Assembly: GCA_024409025.1 (NCBI GenBank)
Contig: JAKSUM010000076.1
Span: 1 to 6,681, forward strand
Length of the DNA: 6,681 bases
Reading direction: 5' to 3'
From: a bacterium
GTDB lineage: Bacteria > Vulcanimicrobiota > CADAWZ01
The notes beneath the pieces were generated by a model. That model searched no databases, was not told where the DNA came from, and saw only the letters and a list, made by a program, of their open reading frames with translations. Of this stretch, positions 6,211-6,681 are shown piece by piece. The position numbers and the translations under genes were made by a program. Position 1 is the first letter of the stretch. The number at the start of each line of letters is the position of its first letter.

Positions 6211-6239
6211 TTATGACGGGACAAAATGTCCTGCCATAA
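6211..6239 (+). promoter_or_regulatory. inverted repeat directly after the aroB-like stop, before proS
   Basis: TTATGACGGGACA (6211-6223) can pair with TGTCCTGCCATAA (6227-6239) around an AAA loop, giving twelve pairs (one G-U) and one A-C mismatch. It begins at the base after the TGA stop. The stem is followed by AAATCATAAGG rather than a T run, so it is not a classic intrinsic terminator. A second, weaker stem, GCGGA (6250-6254) with TCCGC (6264-6268), follows in the same leader. The pair may protect an mRNA 3' end, weakly terminate, or adjust read-through into proS. This is inference from pairing only. Confidence 0.45.
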
Positions 6240-6281
6240 AAATCATAAGGCGGAGCTTGGCAATCCGCATTTAAAAGGTGA

Positions 6282-6681
<400 letters not shown>

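Overview
This window holds a compact run of genes, all on the plus strand, with gaps of roughly 28 to 75 bases. It looks like chromosomal DNA of a bacterium with moderate to low G+C. The Shine-Dalgarno sites are AGGAGG or GAGG type, and Ile ATA and Arg AGG codons are common. The proline-tRNA ligase is of the archaeal/eukaryotic type, which also occurs in Clostridia, some spirochaetes and Bacteroidetes. A host-associated or anaerobic bacterium, for example a Firmicute or spirochaete, is a reasonable guess, but the window alone cannot fix the taxon.

Layout. Positions 1-63 may be the tail of an upstream gene. Three members of one unrecognised membrane-protein family follow: copy 1 (50-1150), copy 2 (1179-2410, broken or frame-switched at a run of seven G) and copy 3 (4027-5127). 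Between copies 2 and 3 sits an intact fused NAD(P)H-hydrate repair enzyme (2454-3983, nnr). After copy 3 come an atypical 3-dehydroquinate-synthase-family enzyme (start 5191 preferred, end 6210) and the first 132 codons of proS (from 6285), which runs off the right edge. No stretch over 300 bases lacks a gene. I see no tRNA, rRNA, CRISPR array, insertion sequence or phage gene.

How the genes fit together. nnr (metabolite repair), the aroB-like gene (cyclitol or shikimate chemistry) and proS (translation) are housekeeping types. The three paralogs are visibly more A/T-rich, most clearly copies 1 and 2, and appear to have expanded by duplication within this run. Each has an N-terminal soluble domain, a conserved R-Y-I-[EK]-Q-E-A motif followed by a G/D-I-D-D loop, two closely spaced membrane helices, and a C-terminal soluble domain with an S-K-[KR]-N-x-x-G-[QK] motif. 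Their function is unknown.

The most interesting signals are signs of repeat-driven change in this family. They are a G7 tract that splits copy 2 into two frames, an in-frame 18-bp repeat in copy 1, a perfect 23-bp tandem duplication at the copy 2/nnr junction, and nearly identical 3' ends of copies 1 and 2. An imperfect hairpin directly follows the aroB-like stop codon, ahead of proS. I found no convincing sign of a defence or mobile system.
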